A DNA stretch of 64,000 nt from assembly GCF_000745835.1 (NCBI RefSeq), contig NZ_JQKB01000012.1, positions 1-64,000 on the forward strand, written 5' to 3'. The translations under genes were made by a program, and so were the position numbers. The notes beneath the pieces are model-generated. The model was not told the origin of the DNA, ran no database searches, and saw only the letters and a program-made list of their open reading frames with translations. Shown piece by piece: positions 1-8,896 of this stretch. Source of the DNA: Belnapia moabensis DSM 16746 (lineage in GTDB: Bacteria; Pseudomonadota; Alphaproteobacteria; Acetobacterales; Acetobacteraceae). Numbering within the stretch: the stretch's first letter is position 1; each line of letters starts with the position of its first letter.

Positions 1-363
1 GCGCCTCGCGCGTGAACTCGTCCACCACGCACAGCATCCGGAACTTCCGTCCGTCCCGCGTCCGGTCCTCGACAAAGTCGCAGGCCCACACATGATTGGC
101 CTGCTCCGGCCGCAGCCGGATGCAGGAGCCGTCCGCCAGCCACAGCCCGCCCCGCTTCGGCTGCCGCTGCGGCACCCGCAGCCCCTCGCGCCGCCAGATC
201 CGCTCCACGCGCTTGCGGTTCACCGCCCAGCCCGCATCCCGCAGCAGTGCCGTGATCCGCCGATACCCGTACCGCCCGTAGCGCTTCGCCAGCTCGACAA
301 TGTCGGCCGTCAGCGCAGCTTCGCCACGGTCTCCTCCGGCGTGTGCACCTTCTGCCTCGCCAT
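1..363 (-). pseudogene. IS3-family transposase remnant: orfA start joined to orfB by internal deletion
   Basis: Reading leftward, an ATG at 363 starts a peptide MARQKVHTPEETVAKLR, the usual N-terminus of IS3-family OrfA, but a TGA stops it at 310. From 313 another frame reads LTADIVELAKRYGRYGYRR and on to GLWLADGSC and HVWACDFVEDRT, which is the middle of an IS3-family OrfB, including the first catalytic Asp of the DDE integrase core (WACDF). The frame runs off the window edge, so the C-terminal part is not visible. Most of orfA and the start of orfB are missing, so this is an internal-deletion derivative and cannot make a normal OrfAB transframe protein. Confidence 0.78.
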
Positions 364-412
364 CCCAAACACCCCTTCGCTGCCGCCGGACTACGATACC
401 GGCGGACCACTT

Positions 413-1146
413 CTAGGGGGGCAGGTCAAAGTTGTAGGCGGCGACGAAGCCGGCAAGGTGCTGGCGAAGCTGGTCGTGGCTCTCGTAGTCGAACCGCTCG
501 ACGGCGGCATCCTTAATAATGCGGCTCACGCGCTCGACCTGACCGTTCGTCCGCAGGTGCCAAGGCTTGGTCAACCTGTGCTCGGTATCGGACCCGACGC
601 AGGCGAACTCGAGGGCATGGCAGAAGAACGGCTCGTTGCAGGCCATCATTTGCCGGATGTCCTAGGGCGTCCAACCATCGCCTGTGGGCTCGGTGAAGTG
701 CTTGCCGTTGTCTGTGAGCACGGTGTGGATCGTGTGGGACACCGCCATGCCGATGTGGAGATAGCCGATGGGGTAGCGCTTGAACCTGGAGCGGTTTGGC
801 TTGTCGCCCTCGGTGTCCGGCAGCCGGCTGATGCCGTGGCGCTGGAGGCAGCGATGCAAGCTGGAGCGGGTGAGGTGCGGCAGGGTGGGCTGGAGGGCGT
901 AGAGGCAGTCGTCGAGCGGCAACAGCGTGCGTCGACGGAAGGCAACAATGACGGCCTCATCCTCGATCGACAGGGCCGTTGACCTGGGCTCCGGGGACTG
1001 GTGCGCAGGTCGGAGACCGAGGCCCGCCTCCGCCACTTTGCCACGGTCTTGAGGCTGATCCCGTAGCGGCTGGCGCGCCCTCTCAGGCTCGCTTGACTAT
1101 GGTTGTATCGCTCGGCGGACCGCCGTTGTCGTTGTGGCGTTCCCAT
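413..1146 (-). pseudogene. IS481-family transposase, degenerate
   Basis: The ATG at 1146 opens MGTPQRQRRSAERYNHSQ with the helix-turn-helix part SRYGISLKTVAKWRRR, typical of IS481-family transposases. About 50 residues in, the frame shifts and continues as LSIEDEAVIVAFRRRTLLPL through HRCLQRHGISRLPDTEGDKP. An internal deletion then joins YPIGYLHI directly to HTIHTVLTDNG, removing the stretch with the first catalytic Asp. A further frame change leads to the C-terminal part (LTKPWHLRTNGQVERVSR), which still has the NGQVER Glu. The protein ends at AAYNFDLPP where an IS3-type end interrupts it. Two frameshifts, one deletion and a truncation make it inactive. Confidence 0.82.
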
Positions 1147-1365
1147 GGCGAACCTGGCCCATAGCGGGTCCTTCCGCGCCTGATGGAAGACCGCACCATC
1201 AAACCTTGGGATTAAACATCTAACGGGCGCTGCGGTACGCCGCACCGGTGTACCGCAGCAATCCGTAGGCTGCACAGGATGAGAGCCTGCATCCGCGCAT
1301 GGTTCCCGAAGCCGAGCGCCGGCACCTGTAGCGCGTAGCGGATAGACCCGGTCGCTCTCCCACCG
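1147..1365. other. Noncoding stretch between IS remnant and kefB
   Basis: The first part (to about 1221) is leader sequence of the IS481-type element. An inverted repeat GCGGTAC...GTACCGC lies around 1230-1256. I see no supported gene here; the open frames are antisense to the end of kefB or lack coding character. Confidence 0.5.
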
Positions 1366-3240
1366 TCAGCCTTCCGCTGTCTGGCGCCGCACCTCCTCGA
1401 CCAAGCCGCTGGTGTCCCAGCCTTCATCGATGGTGACGCGACCGCGCGCCTGGTCGCGCTCCAGCACGCCGACCAGCTGCTTCGATGCCTCCCGCACCGC
1501 AAGGCTGTAGCGCCCGTCATCCCCGCGCAGCGCCGCCAGCCGGTGCAGCGTGCGCAGGTCGTGCCGACGGAACAAACGGCCCGCCCGCTCCGCCTCGTAG
1601 GCTGGCAGGCCGAGCCGGCGCAGCGCCTCCACCCCCAGCTCCAGCGCGGAACCGAAGGTTTCGCGCACCATGGCATCGGCCCCGGCCTCCATCACCGCAT
1701 AGGCATGGACGCGGTCGATCGCCCGGGCCAGCACCTTCGCCTGCGGGAAGTGCCGCCGCACCGTGCCGATGATGGAGAGCGTCGTCTCCGGCGCATCGGT
1801 CGCTACCACCACCAGCGCCGCCTCCGCCGCGCCAGCGGCCTGCAACAGGTCGAGCCGCGAGGCATCGCCGTAGAAGACGCGGAAGCCGAAGCGCCGTAGC
1901 GCCTCGATCGTCTCCATGTCGTGGTCGAGCACGGTGACGGGGTGGCCCTGTGCCATCAGCAGCCGCCCGACGATCTGCCCGAAGCGCCCGAAGCCGGCGA
2001 TGATGACGCTGCCCTGCGGCTCGATCGCATCCGGCTCGGGCGGCAGGTCGGCATCCGCCAAGCGGTCGGCGAGGCGGCCATAGGCCATCATCAGCAGCGG
2101 CGTCACCGTCATGGAGAGGGCGACGACGGAGACCAGCAGGCTCGCCTCCGCCGCCGGCAGGACGCCGTTCTGCGTGGCGAAGGCGAGCAGCACGAAGGCG
2201 AATTCGCCGCCTTGGGAGAGCACCAGCGCGGTCAGCAGCACCTCCGTCCGTGGTCGCCGCGCGGCCAGCCCCAGCCCGGCCAGCACCGCCGCCTTCACCA
2301 GCACCAGCAGCACGACCAGCCCGGCGACCGTCAACGGCGCCGCCGCGACCTGGGCGAAATCGATCCCCGCCCCGACCGAGAGGAAGAACAGCCCGAGCAG
2401 CAGCCCCTTGAAGGGCTCGATATCGCCCTCCAGCTCGTGCCGGAACTCGCTATCGGCCAGCACCACGCCGCCAAGGAAGGCGCCGAGCGCGGGCGAGAGG
2501 CCGACGGCTTCCATCAGCAGCGCGATGCCGACGACGAGCAGCAGCGCCGAGGCGGTGAAGACCTCGCGCAGCCGCGTCTCGGCAATGAGGCGAAAGACTG
2601 GCCGCGTCAGCAGCCGCCCGCCGAAGACGACGGCGGCGACGGCGCCCAGCACGGCGATCGCCTGGCCCCAGGGCGGCAGCGTCGTGATCCAGCCTTCATG
2701 GTGCGCCGCGCCGCCGGTTGCCGCAGTGAAGGCCAGCAGCGGCAGCACGGTGAGGATCGGGATGACGGAGACATCCTGGAAGAGCAGCACGGCGAAAGTC
2801 GTCTCGCCGCCGCCGGTCTTCAGCAGCCCGCGCTCCGCGAGGATCTGCAGGGCGATGGCGGTGGAGGACATGGCGAGGATGAGGCCCGCCGCCAGCGCCA
2901 TCCGCCAGTCATAACCGAAGGCGAGGCCGATGGCGCCGACCGCCAGCGCCGTCAGCCCGACCTGCAGCCCGCCCACCCCGAGAACCGGGCCGCGCATCGC
3001 CCAGAGCCGCGCCGGCCGCAGCTCCAGCCCGACGAGGAAGAGCATCATCACCACGCCGAACTCGGCGAAATGCATCACCTCGCCCGCATCGCCCGCGAGA
3101 TGCAGGCCGAAGGGCCCGATCGCCACCCCCGCCAGCAGGTAGCCGAGCACCGAGCCGAGGCCGAGCCGCTTGGCGATCGGCACCGCCGCCACCGCGGCGA
3201 GGAGGTAGACGAAGGCCTGCGCCAGGAGACTCTCGCCCAT
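1366..3240 (-). CDS. kefB: Monovalent cation:proton antiporter, KefB/KefC type (CPA2)
   Basis: A 624-residue inner-membrane protein that exchanges K+ for H+, in enteric bacteria gated by glutathione adducts to protect against electrophiles. The first ~380 residues are strongly hydrophobic, with some 12 membrane segments and the CPA2 core (FLVGLELRP, then FQDVSVIPIL). After a short linker comes a cytosolic TrkA-N/KTN Rossmann domain (GFGRFGQIVG, then VLDHD) and a C-terminal tail. The ATG at 3240 is chosen because upstream residues are not family-like and kefF ends just before it. It is the second gene of a two-gene operon with the ancillary oxidoreductase, which supports a Kef rather than a generic Na+/H+ role. 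KefB and KefC cannot be told apart here. Confidence 0.88.
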   Translation of the reverse strand: MGESLLAQAFVYLLAAVAAVPIAKRLGLGSVLGYLLAGVAIGPFGLHLAGDAGEVMHFAEFGVVMMLFLVGLELRPARLWAMRGPVLGVGGLQVGLTALAVGAIGLAFGYDWRMALAAGLILAMSSTAIALQILAERGLLKTGGGETTFAVLLFQDVSVIPILTVLPLLAFTAATGGAAHHEGWITTLPPWGQAIAVLGAVAAVVFGGRLLTRPVFRLIAETRLREVFTASALLLVVGIALLMEAVGLSPALGAFLGGVVLADSEFRHELEGDIEPFKGLLLGLFFLSVGAGIDFAQVAAAPLTVAGLVVLLVLVKAAVLAGLGLAARRPRTEVLLTALVLSQGGEFAFVLLAFATQNGVLPAAEASLLVSVVALSMTVTPLLMMAYGRLADRLADADLPPEPDAIEPQGSVIIAGFGRFGQIVGRLLMAQGHPVTVLDHDMETIEALRRFGFRVFYGDASRLDLLQAAGAAEAALVVVATDAPETTLSIIGTVRRHFPQAKVLARAIDRVHAYAVMEAGADAMVRETFGSALELGVEALRRLGLPAYEAERAGRLFRRHDLRTLHRLAALRGDDGRYSLAVREASKQLVGVLERDQARGRVTIDEGWDTSGLVEEVRRQTAEG

Positions 3241-3241
3241 C

Positions 3242-3787
3242 TCAGGCCTCCACCGTCTCGCGCAGGCGCTCGAGCAGCGCAGCATACTCCGCCGCGTGCC
3301 GCTCCAGCGTCGGTTGCTCCAGCAGATAGGTGCCATGCAGGATGAAGGGCGGCAGCCAGCGCATCCGGCAGAGCCGTGCCGTGGCCTCAAAAGGACGGAG
3401 GAATTCCTCGAGAGAGTGCCGGTTCATTCCCTCCGGCCCATAGGCCGCCTCGCCACCGCCCGCGGTGACGGCCGAGAGCAGCGACTTGCCGGCCAGCGCC
3501 GTGCCCTCCCGCCCGAAAGCGAAGCCGTGCTCCAGCACCAGGTCCTGCCACTCCTTCAGGATGGCCGGAGAGGAGTACCAGTAGACCGGGTGCTGGAAGA
3601 CGATGACGTCATGCTCGAGCAGCAGCGCCTGCTCCGCCTCCACATCGATGAGGAAGTCGGGATAGGCCTCGTAGAGGTCGTGCAGGCGCACGCCGTCCAC
3701 CTGCCGGGCGGCGGCGGTGAGCGCGGCATTGGCGCGGGAGCGCCGACGCACGGGATGGGCGAGCAGCACGAGGATGCGCTGGGGCAT
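3242..3787 (-). CDS. kefF: Kef-ancillary NAD(P)H:quinone oxidoreductase (KefF/KefG type)
   Basis: A 181-residue flavodoxin-fold protein of the NQO1/KefF family. It begins MPQRILVLLAHP, the FMN-phosphate strand, and carries HPVYWYSSPAILKEWQD and SAVTAGGGEAAYG, hallmarks of this family. Such proteins sit on the cytosolic face of Kef antiporters and activate them while reducing quinones. The start at 3787 is preferred over upstream GTG/ATG codons because the family begins at this strand. The stop codon is separated from the kefB start by one base (TGAGATG), so translation of the pair is probably coupled. Confidence 0.85.
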   Translation of the reverse strand: MPQRILVLLAHPVRRRSRANAALTAAARQVDGVRLHDLYEAYPDFLIDVEAEQALLLEHDVIVFQHPVYWYSSPAILKEWQDLVLEHGFAFGREGTALAGKSLLSAVTAGGGEAAYGPEGMNRHSLEEFLRPFEATARLCRMRWLPPFILHGTYLLEQPTLERHAAEYAALLERLRETVEA

Positions 3788-3857
3788 GCGGGCTCCTGTC
3801 CAGGGGGGCACAAGGTCGGTGCTGTCCGCCCCCCGGGTCAAGCTGCCCGAACGGTCC

Positions 3858-4397
3858 TCAGCGCACCGTCGTCACCGCGCGACGGTTCTGCGCCCAGGAC
3901 TGCTGGTCGGAGCCGAGCGCCGCCGGCCGGTCCTTGCCGAAGCTGATCGTCGTCACCCGCGTCCCGGCGACGCCCTGCGAGACCAGGATGTCCCGCGCCG
4001 CATTCGCCCGCCGCTGGCCGAGGGCGAGGTTGTATTCCCGCGTGCCGCGTTCGTCGGCATGGCCTTCCACCATGACGGTGACCTGGCGGTACTGCTGCAG
4101 CCAAGCCGCCTGGCGCTCCAGCACCGGGCGCTGGTCCGCCCCGACGCTCGAACTGTCGGTCACGAAGTAGACGCGGTCGCCGACATTGGCGGCGAGGTCC
4201 TCCTGGCTGCCCGGCCGCGCATTCGCGCCGCCGCGCCCGCCGCCTGGCCCGCCGGGTCCGCCCAGCCCGCCCTGGTTGGCCGCGCCGAGGCTGGAACCCC
4301 CGCCCTGCCCGGTCGCCGCGGCGTTCCGGTCCGAGTCGGAGGAGCAGCCGGCGAGCAGGGCCATGACGGCCAGCGCGGCGAATGTTCTGATAGCCAT
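3858..4397 (-). CDS. pal: Peptidoglycan-associated lipoprotein Pal
   Basis: A 179-residue outer-membrane lipoprotein that anchors the outer membrane to peptidoglycan within the Tol-Pal complex. It has a short signal peptide with a lipobox (LLAGC, Cys about residue 18). A Gly-rich flexible linker (GGLGGPGGPGGG) follows, then an OmpA-type C-terminal domain with VYFVTDSSS and VMVEGHADERGTREYNLALG, the diaminopimelate-binding signature. The ATG at 4397 gives the correct signal peptide; one three codons upstream also fits. No tolQRAB genes are adjacent, which is unusual since pal often follows tolB. Confidence 0.9.
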   Translation of the reverse strand: MAIRTFAALAVMALLAGCSSDSDRNAAATGQGGGSSLGAANQGGLGGPGGPGGGRGGANARPGSQEDLAANVGDRVYFVTDSSSVGADQRPVLERQAAWLQQYRQVTVMVEGHADERGTREYNLALGQRRANAARDILVSQGVAGTRVTTISFGKDRPAALGSDQQSWAQNRRAVTTVR

Positions 4398-4509
4398 GCA
4401 ATCCAAATCCCTGAAGCCGACCGGGTATGGCAGCGGGTCCTGACTGATTTATGAGTGTCGCCCCGGCCGGGTCCACGCGACACCGGGCCGGTCATAGGGC
4501 CATGGAGGG

Positions 4510-5910
4510 ATGATGGCGACCACTGGCCTGATGGTGCTGCACGTCATGCTCGCGGCGCTGGTGACCATGCACGTCCTGCTCCGTAAGCGCGATGTCGGCA
4601 CCTCGATCGGCTGGATCGGCCTGATCTGGCTTTCGCCCTTCCTCGGGGCCGGATTCTACTGGCTGCTCGGCATCAACCGCGTCGCCAACCGCGCCCGGGC
4701 GCTGCGGCGCCCGCCCGGCCGGCATCCGGCCGATGCGGAAGAGCCCTTCCCGTGCCGGCTGCCGCCGGGCCTCGCCGCACTGGATCGCACAGCGCACCGT
4801 CTCACCGGACACGCCGCCCTGCCCGGCAACCGGATCACGCCCCTGCAGAACGGCGATGCCGCCTATCCGCGCATGCTGGAAGCCATCGAGGCGGCGGAAC
4901 ACTCCGTCCTGCTCTCCAGCTACATCCTGCGTGACGACGCGGCCGGCGGGCCGATCCTCGATGCGCTGATCCGCGCGCATGGGCGCGGCGTCGCGGTCCG
5001 CGTGCTGGTGGATGGCATCGGCGGCGGCTATTTCCTGTCGCCCGCCTGGCGCCGGCTGCGGCGGCATGGCGTGCCCGCGGCCCGCTTCATGCACACCTCC
5101 CTGCCCTGGCGCATGCCCTTCCTCAACCTGCGCTCGCACAAAAAGCTCCTCATCCTCGATGGGCGCCTCGCCTTCACCGGCGGGCTGAACATCGGCCGCG
5201 AGAACTTGCTCGCCAGCCATCCTCCCCATCCGGTGCGCGACATCCATTTCGCCATCGAGGGGCCGGTGACGGCGCAGCTCGTCGAGGCCTTCGCCCGTGA
5301 CTGGCTCTGGGCGGCTGGCGACGACGACCCGTTGCCACCGCCCGCCGCGCCGCCGCCGCCGGCGGGCGAGGTGACGGCCCGGGTCGTCACCTCAGGCCCG
5401 GACCAGGACCTCGAGAAGATCGAGACGCTCAGCCTCCAGGCCATCGCCTGCGCGCAGCACTCGATCCTGGTGCTGACGCCCTATTTCCTGCCCGACAGCC
5501 GGGTGATAACCGCCCTCGGCCTGGCTGCCCTGCGCGGCGTCGCGGTCGACATCGTCGTGCCGCAGCGGAGCGACCACCCCTTCGTCGACTGGGGCATGCA
5601 TGCGCATGTCGACCCGATCCTCAGGGCCGGCTGCCACATCTGGTACAATCCGCCGCCCTTCGATCATTCGAAGCTGATGGTGGTGGATGAAAGCTGGAGC
5701 CTGATCGGCAGCTCCAACTGGGACATGCGCAGTCTAAGGTTGAATTTCGAGCTGGATGTCGAGATCTACGACCCCGCCATGGCCGCAGCCCTGGCCGATG
5801 TCATCCGGCAGCGGCGCGGGCGGCGGTTGCGGGCGGTGGAGCTGGCGCAGCGTTCCCTGCCGGTGCGGCTTCGCGACGCGGCGATGCGGCTGGCGCTGCC
5901 CTATATATGA
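4510..5910 (+). CDS. cls: Cardiolipin synthase (phospholipase D superfamily)
   Basis: A 466-residue membrane-bound enzyme that joins phosphatidylglycerol to a second phospholipid to make cardiolipin. Two N-terminal transmembrane helices (GWIGLIWLSPFLGAGFYWLL) precede two phospholipase D domains. The first has SHKKLLILDGRLAFTGGLN and the second DHSKLMVVDESWSLIGSSN, each an HKD catalytic motif of the HxKxxxxD type. Length matches ClsA-like enzymes. A second ATG follows immediately at 4513 and either may be used; a GGAGGG sits just ahead. It is divergent from pal with a gap of about 110 bases and has no obvious operon partner. Confidence 0.9.
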   Translation: MMATTGLMVLHVMLAALVTMHVLLRKRDVGTSIGWIGLIWLSPFLGAGFYWLLGINRVANRARALRRPPGRHPADAEEPFPCRLPPGLAALDRTAHRLTGHAALPGNRITPLQNGDAAYPRMLEAIEAAEHSVLLSSYILRDDAAGGPILDALIRAHGRGVAVRVLVDGIGGGYFLSPAWRRLRRHGVPAARFMHTSLPWRMPFLNLRSHKKLLILDGRLAFTGGLNIGRENLLASHPPHPVRDIHFAIEGPVTAQLVEAFARDWLWAAGDDDPLPPPAAPPPPAGEVTARVVTSGPDQDLEKIETLSLQAIACAQHSILVLTPYFLPDSRVITALGLAALRGVAVDIVVPQRSDHPFVDWGMHAHVDPILRAGCHIWYNPPPFDHSKLMVVDESWSLIGSSNWDMRSLRLNFELDVEIYDPAMAAALADVIRQRRGRRLRAVELAQRSLPVRLRDAAMRLALPYI

Positions 5911-5917
5911 CCCGGCG

Positions 5918-6499
5918 CTATGGGCCGATCCGGCAGAGCGCCGAGGCTGGTGCGCTGGCGTAGCTGCACACGACATAGCCAGGCAGGTCGAGACCGTCGC
6001 CGATGCGGGCGAAGCCCGTCTGCTCGCCGGGCCGCAGCAGGTCGGTCGATTGCGACAGCGTCTTCGAACGGTCGGCGGCGTAGAGCACCCTGATCGGGAA
6101 GTCGCAACGGTTGGCGAAGCTGACCGCACGCGGCGCTGCCTCACCCGCGCCACCCCGCATGACTCGCTCGGCGCAGGCGGGCGTCACCAGCGGCGCGACC
6201 GGCTCCGGCCGCGGCGCCTCCACCACCTCGGGCTCCGCCGGCAGCGCCACGGGCGCGGGCTCGGCCAGCGGCGGCGCTGCCTCGGCCAGGACCGGCCGCG
6301 GGGGTCCGCAATCCTCGCCGCGCCGGGCAAGCTCCCGCCGCATCTGGCCGCCGCTGATCGGGTTGCCGCGCCACTCGCAGAGTTGCGCCGTTGGCACCTC
6401 CTGCATCCTCGCCGCGCCGATACGGTCCAGCTCCGCGCAGGCGCCGAGCGGCAAGGCCAGGCCCAGCAGGGCGGCGAGAGGGAACCGGCACAGGGGCAT
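5918..6499 (-). CDS. Putative lipoprotein of unknown function
   Basis: A 193-residue predicted lipoprotein. The ATG at 6499 gives a signal peptide ending in LPLGAC (Cys about residue 21). A conserved-looking patch QLCEWRGNPISGGQMRREL follows, then a long Ala/Pro/Glu-rich linker (residues ~75-115). A C-terminal globular part has AERVMRGG, ANRCDFPIRVLYAADR and CSYASAPASALCRI, with several Cys that could pair. It lies tail-to-tail with cls, 7 bases apart. I do not recognise a named family; secretion and lipidation are inferred from the N-terminus only. Confidence 0.72.
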   Translation of the reverse strand: MPLCRFPLAALLGLALPLGACAELDRIGAARMQEVPTAQLCEWRGNPISGGQMRRELARRGEDCGPPRPVLAEAAPPLAEPAPVALPAEPEVVEAPRPEPVAPLVTPACAERVMRGGAGEAAPRAVSFANRCDFPIRVLYAADRSKTLSQSTDLLRPGEQTGFARIGDGLDLPGYVVCSYASAPASALCRIGP

Positions 6500-6642
6500 G
6501 GGGGGCGGGATTCCTGACGGGGGCGGTACGGGCCGGCGAGGCAACGCCATCCAGCCCTTGCGGTTTTGCCGGGCCGCGACCGCTACCCGGCCGTGGGAGG
6601 GGGTTGCCCCGCGGCCCGGCTTTGGGCACAGCCTTGCCTCGG

Positions 6643-7155
6643 ATGCCCGAAACTCCTGAAGCCCTGCTGGCGCGCCTTGCCGCGCTCGGCATCGAGACCA
6701 CCACCGCCGAGCACGCCCCGGTCTTTACCGTGGCGGAGAGCCAGGCGCTGCGCGGCAGCCTCCCGGGCGGCCATAGCAAGAACCTCTTCCTCCGCCCGGC
6801 GAAATCCGGCCCCGGCTCGCACCTGCTGGCGGTGCTGGAGGAGGATCGGAAGGTCTCGGTCAATGCCCTGGCCCGCGCCGTCGGCGCCGGACGGGTGGAG
6901 ATGGCGCCCGCCGATGACCTCCGCCGCCTGCTCGGCGTCGAGCCGGGCTCCGTCACTCCCTTCGGCATGGTGAACGCGCCGCCAGGCGCCGTACGGATCG
7001 TCTTCGATGCCGGGCTGATGCGGGACCATGCGATGGTGCATTTCCATCCGCTGGTGAACAGCATGACCACGGCCATCCGTCCGGCTGACCTGCTGCGCTT
7101 CCTCGAGCACCTGGGCCATCGGCCGGAGCTGGTCGAGCTGCCGCCGGCCGGCTGA
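6643..7155 (+). CDS. YbaK/ProX-type aminoacyl-tRNA editing protein
   Basis: A 170-residue free-standing trans-editing deacylase of the YbaK/INS family (PrdX/ProXp type), which hydrolyses mischarged Ala- or Cys-tRNAPro. It shows the family pattern: EHAPVFTVAESQALRG near the N-terminus, GGHSKNLFLRP (the Lys of the active site), SVNALARAVGAGRVEMA, then SVTPFGMVNAP and FHPLVNSMTTAI at the C-terminus. The ATG at 6643 starts exactly where family members begin. Which mischarged species it edits cannot be decided from sequence reading. Confidence 0.88.
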   Translation: MPETPEALLARLAALGIETTTAEHAPVFTVAESQALRGSLPGGHSKNLFLRPAKSGPGSHLLAVLEEDRKVSVNALARAVGAGRVEMAPADDLRRLLGVEPGSVTPFGMVNAPPGAVRIVFDAGLMRDHAMVHFHPLVNSMTTAIRPADLLRFLEHLGHRPELVELPPAG

Positions 7156-7252
7156 AATATTGAAACGGCCCCGGGGCGGCCACCATCTGCGCCCTGCCCA
7201 TTGCCCTTACGCCATACCGGCGCATCTATGACCGCACATGAGGAACCCTGAC

Positions 7253-8203
7253 ATGGACGTCATCTTCGACCCGAACCGCCAGGCTCCCCCCGCCGGAGCC
7301 TCGGCCGGTGGCACCGACCTGATCGTGGATGGCGACCAGAAGACCTTCATGCAGGACGTGGTCGAGGCCAGCCGCCAGGTCCCCGTCCTCGTCGATTTTT
7401 GGGCGACCTGGTGCGGCCCCTGCAAGACGCTGACGCCGGCGATCGAGAAGGTCGTGCGCGCCGCCGGCGGCCGGGTGAAGCTGGTCAAGATCGACATCGA
7501 CAAGAACCGCGCCCTGGTCCAGCAGCTGACCCAGCTCGGCCTGCCGCTGCAGAGCGTGCCGACCGTCGCCGCCTTCTGGCAGGGCCAGATCGCCGATCTC
7601 TTCCAGGGCGCGCTGCCCGAAGGCGAGATCAAGCGCTTCGTCGAGGGTCTGCTGAAGATCGCCGGCGGCCAGATGCCCTCGGCTGACCTGCTCGCCGAGG
7701 CGAAGGCCGCCGCCGAGGAAGGCGACCACCAGACCGCCCTGCAGCTCTATGGCGCGCTTGTGCAGGAGGAGCCGGAGAATGCCGAGGCCTTCGCCGGCGT
7801 CGCCCGCAGCCTGATGGAGCTCGGCCAGGAGGAGCAGGCGCTCCAGGTGCTCGACAACCTGCCGCCGAAGATCGCCGACCACGCCGCCATCGCCTCGATC
7901 CGCAGCACGCTGGAGCTGGCCGCCGAGGGCCGCCGCGCCCGCGAGAAGACCGCCGAGTTCGAGGCACGCCTCGCCGCCGACCCGAACGACCATGAGGCGC
8001 GGATCGAGCTGGCCGTGGCGCTGAACGCCGCCGGGGACCGGGCCGGCGCCGCCGATGCGCTGCTCGAGGCCTTCCGCCGCGACAAGGCCTGGAACGAGGA
8101 GGCGGCGCGTAAGCAGCTGCTGAAATTCTTCGAGGCCTGGGGCTTCTCCGACCCGGCGACGGTGGCAGGGCGGCGCAAGCTCTCCTCGCTGCTGTTCCGC
8201 TAG
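7253..8203 (+). CDS. Thioredoxin-domain co-chaperone, CnoX/YbbN-like
   Basis: A 316-residue cytosolic protein with an N-terminal thioredoxin fold and a C-terminal TPR-like helical region. The redox centre is intact (FWATWCGPCKTL, about residues 45-56), followed by the cis-Pro loop (LQSVPTVAAFWQG). Residues ~140-316 are helical repeats (EEPENAEAFAGVARSLMELG, then DPNDHEARIELAVALNAAGD). E. coli CnoX lacks one Cys, but alphaproteobacterial versions often keep CGPC. I start at the ATG at 7253 because AGGAA lies 7 bases upstream; an ATG at 7238 is possible. It leads a set with the LON, Trm112 and DUF971 genes. Confidence 0.88.
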   Translation: MDVIFDPNRQAPPAGASAGGTDLIVDGDQKTFMQDVVEASRQVPVLVDFWATWCGPCKTLTPAIEKVVRAAGGRVKLVKIDIDKNRALVQQLTQLGLPLQSVPTVAAFWQGQIADLFQGALPEGEIKRFVEGLLKIAGGQMPSADLLAEAKAAAEEGDHQTALQLYGALVQEEPENAEAFAGVARSLMELGQEEQALQVLDNLPPKIADHAAIASIRSTLELAAEGRRAREKTAEFEARLAADPNDHEARIELAVALNAAGDRAGAADALLEAFRRDKAWNEEAARKQLLKFFEAWGFSDPATVAGRRKLSSLLFR

Positions 8204-8213
8204 CGCCGCCTCG

Positions 8214-8885
8214 GTGGCAGCCCCCCGCGCCGAGCCGCATGCGCTTCCGACCGAGATCGCGGTCTTCCCGCTCTCCGGGGCCTTGCTGCTGCCCGAGGGG
8301 CGGCTGCCGCTGAACATCTTCGAACCGCGCTACCTGGCGATGACGGAGGACAGCCTGGCCGCCGGCCGGATGTTCGGCATGGTCCAGCCCGACCCGGCCG
8401 CGGCGCGGGGCGAGACGGGCCCCGGCCTCTACCGCATCGGCTGCCTCGGGCGGCTGACCTCCTTCGCCGAGACGGAGGATGGGCGCTTCCTCATCACCCT
8501 GACCGGCATGACCCGCTTCCGCATCGCCGAGGAGCTGGCGATGCATCGCGGCTATCGCCGGGTGCGGGCCGACTACACCCCCTTCCAGGCCGACCTCGCC
8601 CCCGCCGTGCCGCCCGCGCTCGACCGCCGCGCCCTGCTCGCGGCGCTGCGCCCCTTCTTCAAGGCGCGTGGGATCGAGGCGAATTGGGAGGCGGTGGAGC
8701 AGACCGCCGATGCCGAGCTGGTGACGACGCTCGCCATGGTCTGCCCCTTCGAGGTACCGGAGAAGCAGGCGCTGCTGGAGGCGACCACACCCGCCGACCG
8801 CGCCGCCATGCTGATCGCCTTGCTCCAGATGGGCGCCCATGGCACCCCATCCGGCGACGCGCCGCCCCGCGGGCGGCTGAGCTAG
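8214..8885 (+). CDS. LON substrate-binding domain protein (peptidase S16 N-terminal type)
   Basis: A 223-residue protein consisting only of the LON N-terminal domain, without ATPase or protease parts. Visible family pattern: [59 protein letters not shown], then a C-terminal helical bundle ([13 protein letters not shown]-like segment). Function of stand-alone versions is not settled. The start is GTG at 8214, 10 bases after the preceding stop, so it is probably in one transcript with the CnoX-like gene and the Trm112 gene. Confidence 0.87.
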   Translation: MAAPRAEPHALPTEIAVFPLSGALLLPEGRLPLNIFEPRYLAMTEDSLAAGRMFGMVQPDPAAARGETGPGLYRIGCLGRLTSFAETEDGRFLITLTGMTRFRIAEELAMHRGYRRVRADYTPFQADLAPAVPPALDRRALLAALRPFFKARGIEANWEAVEQTADAELVTTLAMVCPFEVPEKQALLEATTPADRAAMLIALLQMGAHGTPSGDAPPRGRLS

Positions 8886-8896
8886 AGGACCACGCC

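Larger units (their letters stand above)
1..1221 (-). mobile_element. Nested remnants of two insertion sequences (IS3-type inside IS481-type)
   Basis: The left end holds two broken transposase genes in the same orientation. An IS3-family remnant runs from the window edge to about 410. An IS481-family transposase remnant occupies 413-1146. The IS481 reading frame stops being family-like right after AAYNF, where the IS3-type end begins, so the IS3-type element probably inserted into the IS481 one. Both carry further deletions or frameshifts, so neither can move by its own transposase. The outer right end near 1203-1221 is placed from the leader sequence upstream of the IS481 gene; I could not confirm terminal inverted repeats. 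Confidence 0.7.

Noticed and set aside
92-982. A 296-codon plus-strand frame across the IS remnants
   Set aside because: It crosses two unrelated transposase remnants that read correctly on the minus strand; no family similarity of its own.
1921-3345. A 474-codon open frame antisense to kefB
   Set aside because: Gln/His/Glu-rich text typical of a shadow; the antiporter is clearly the real gene.
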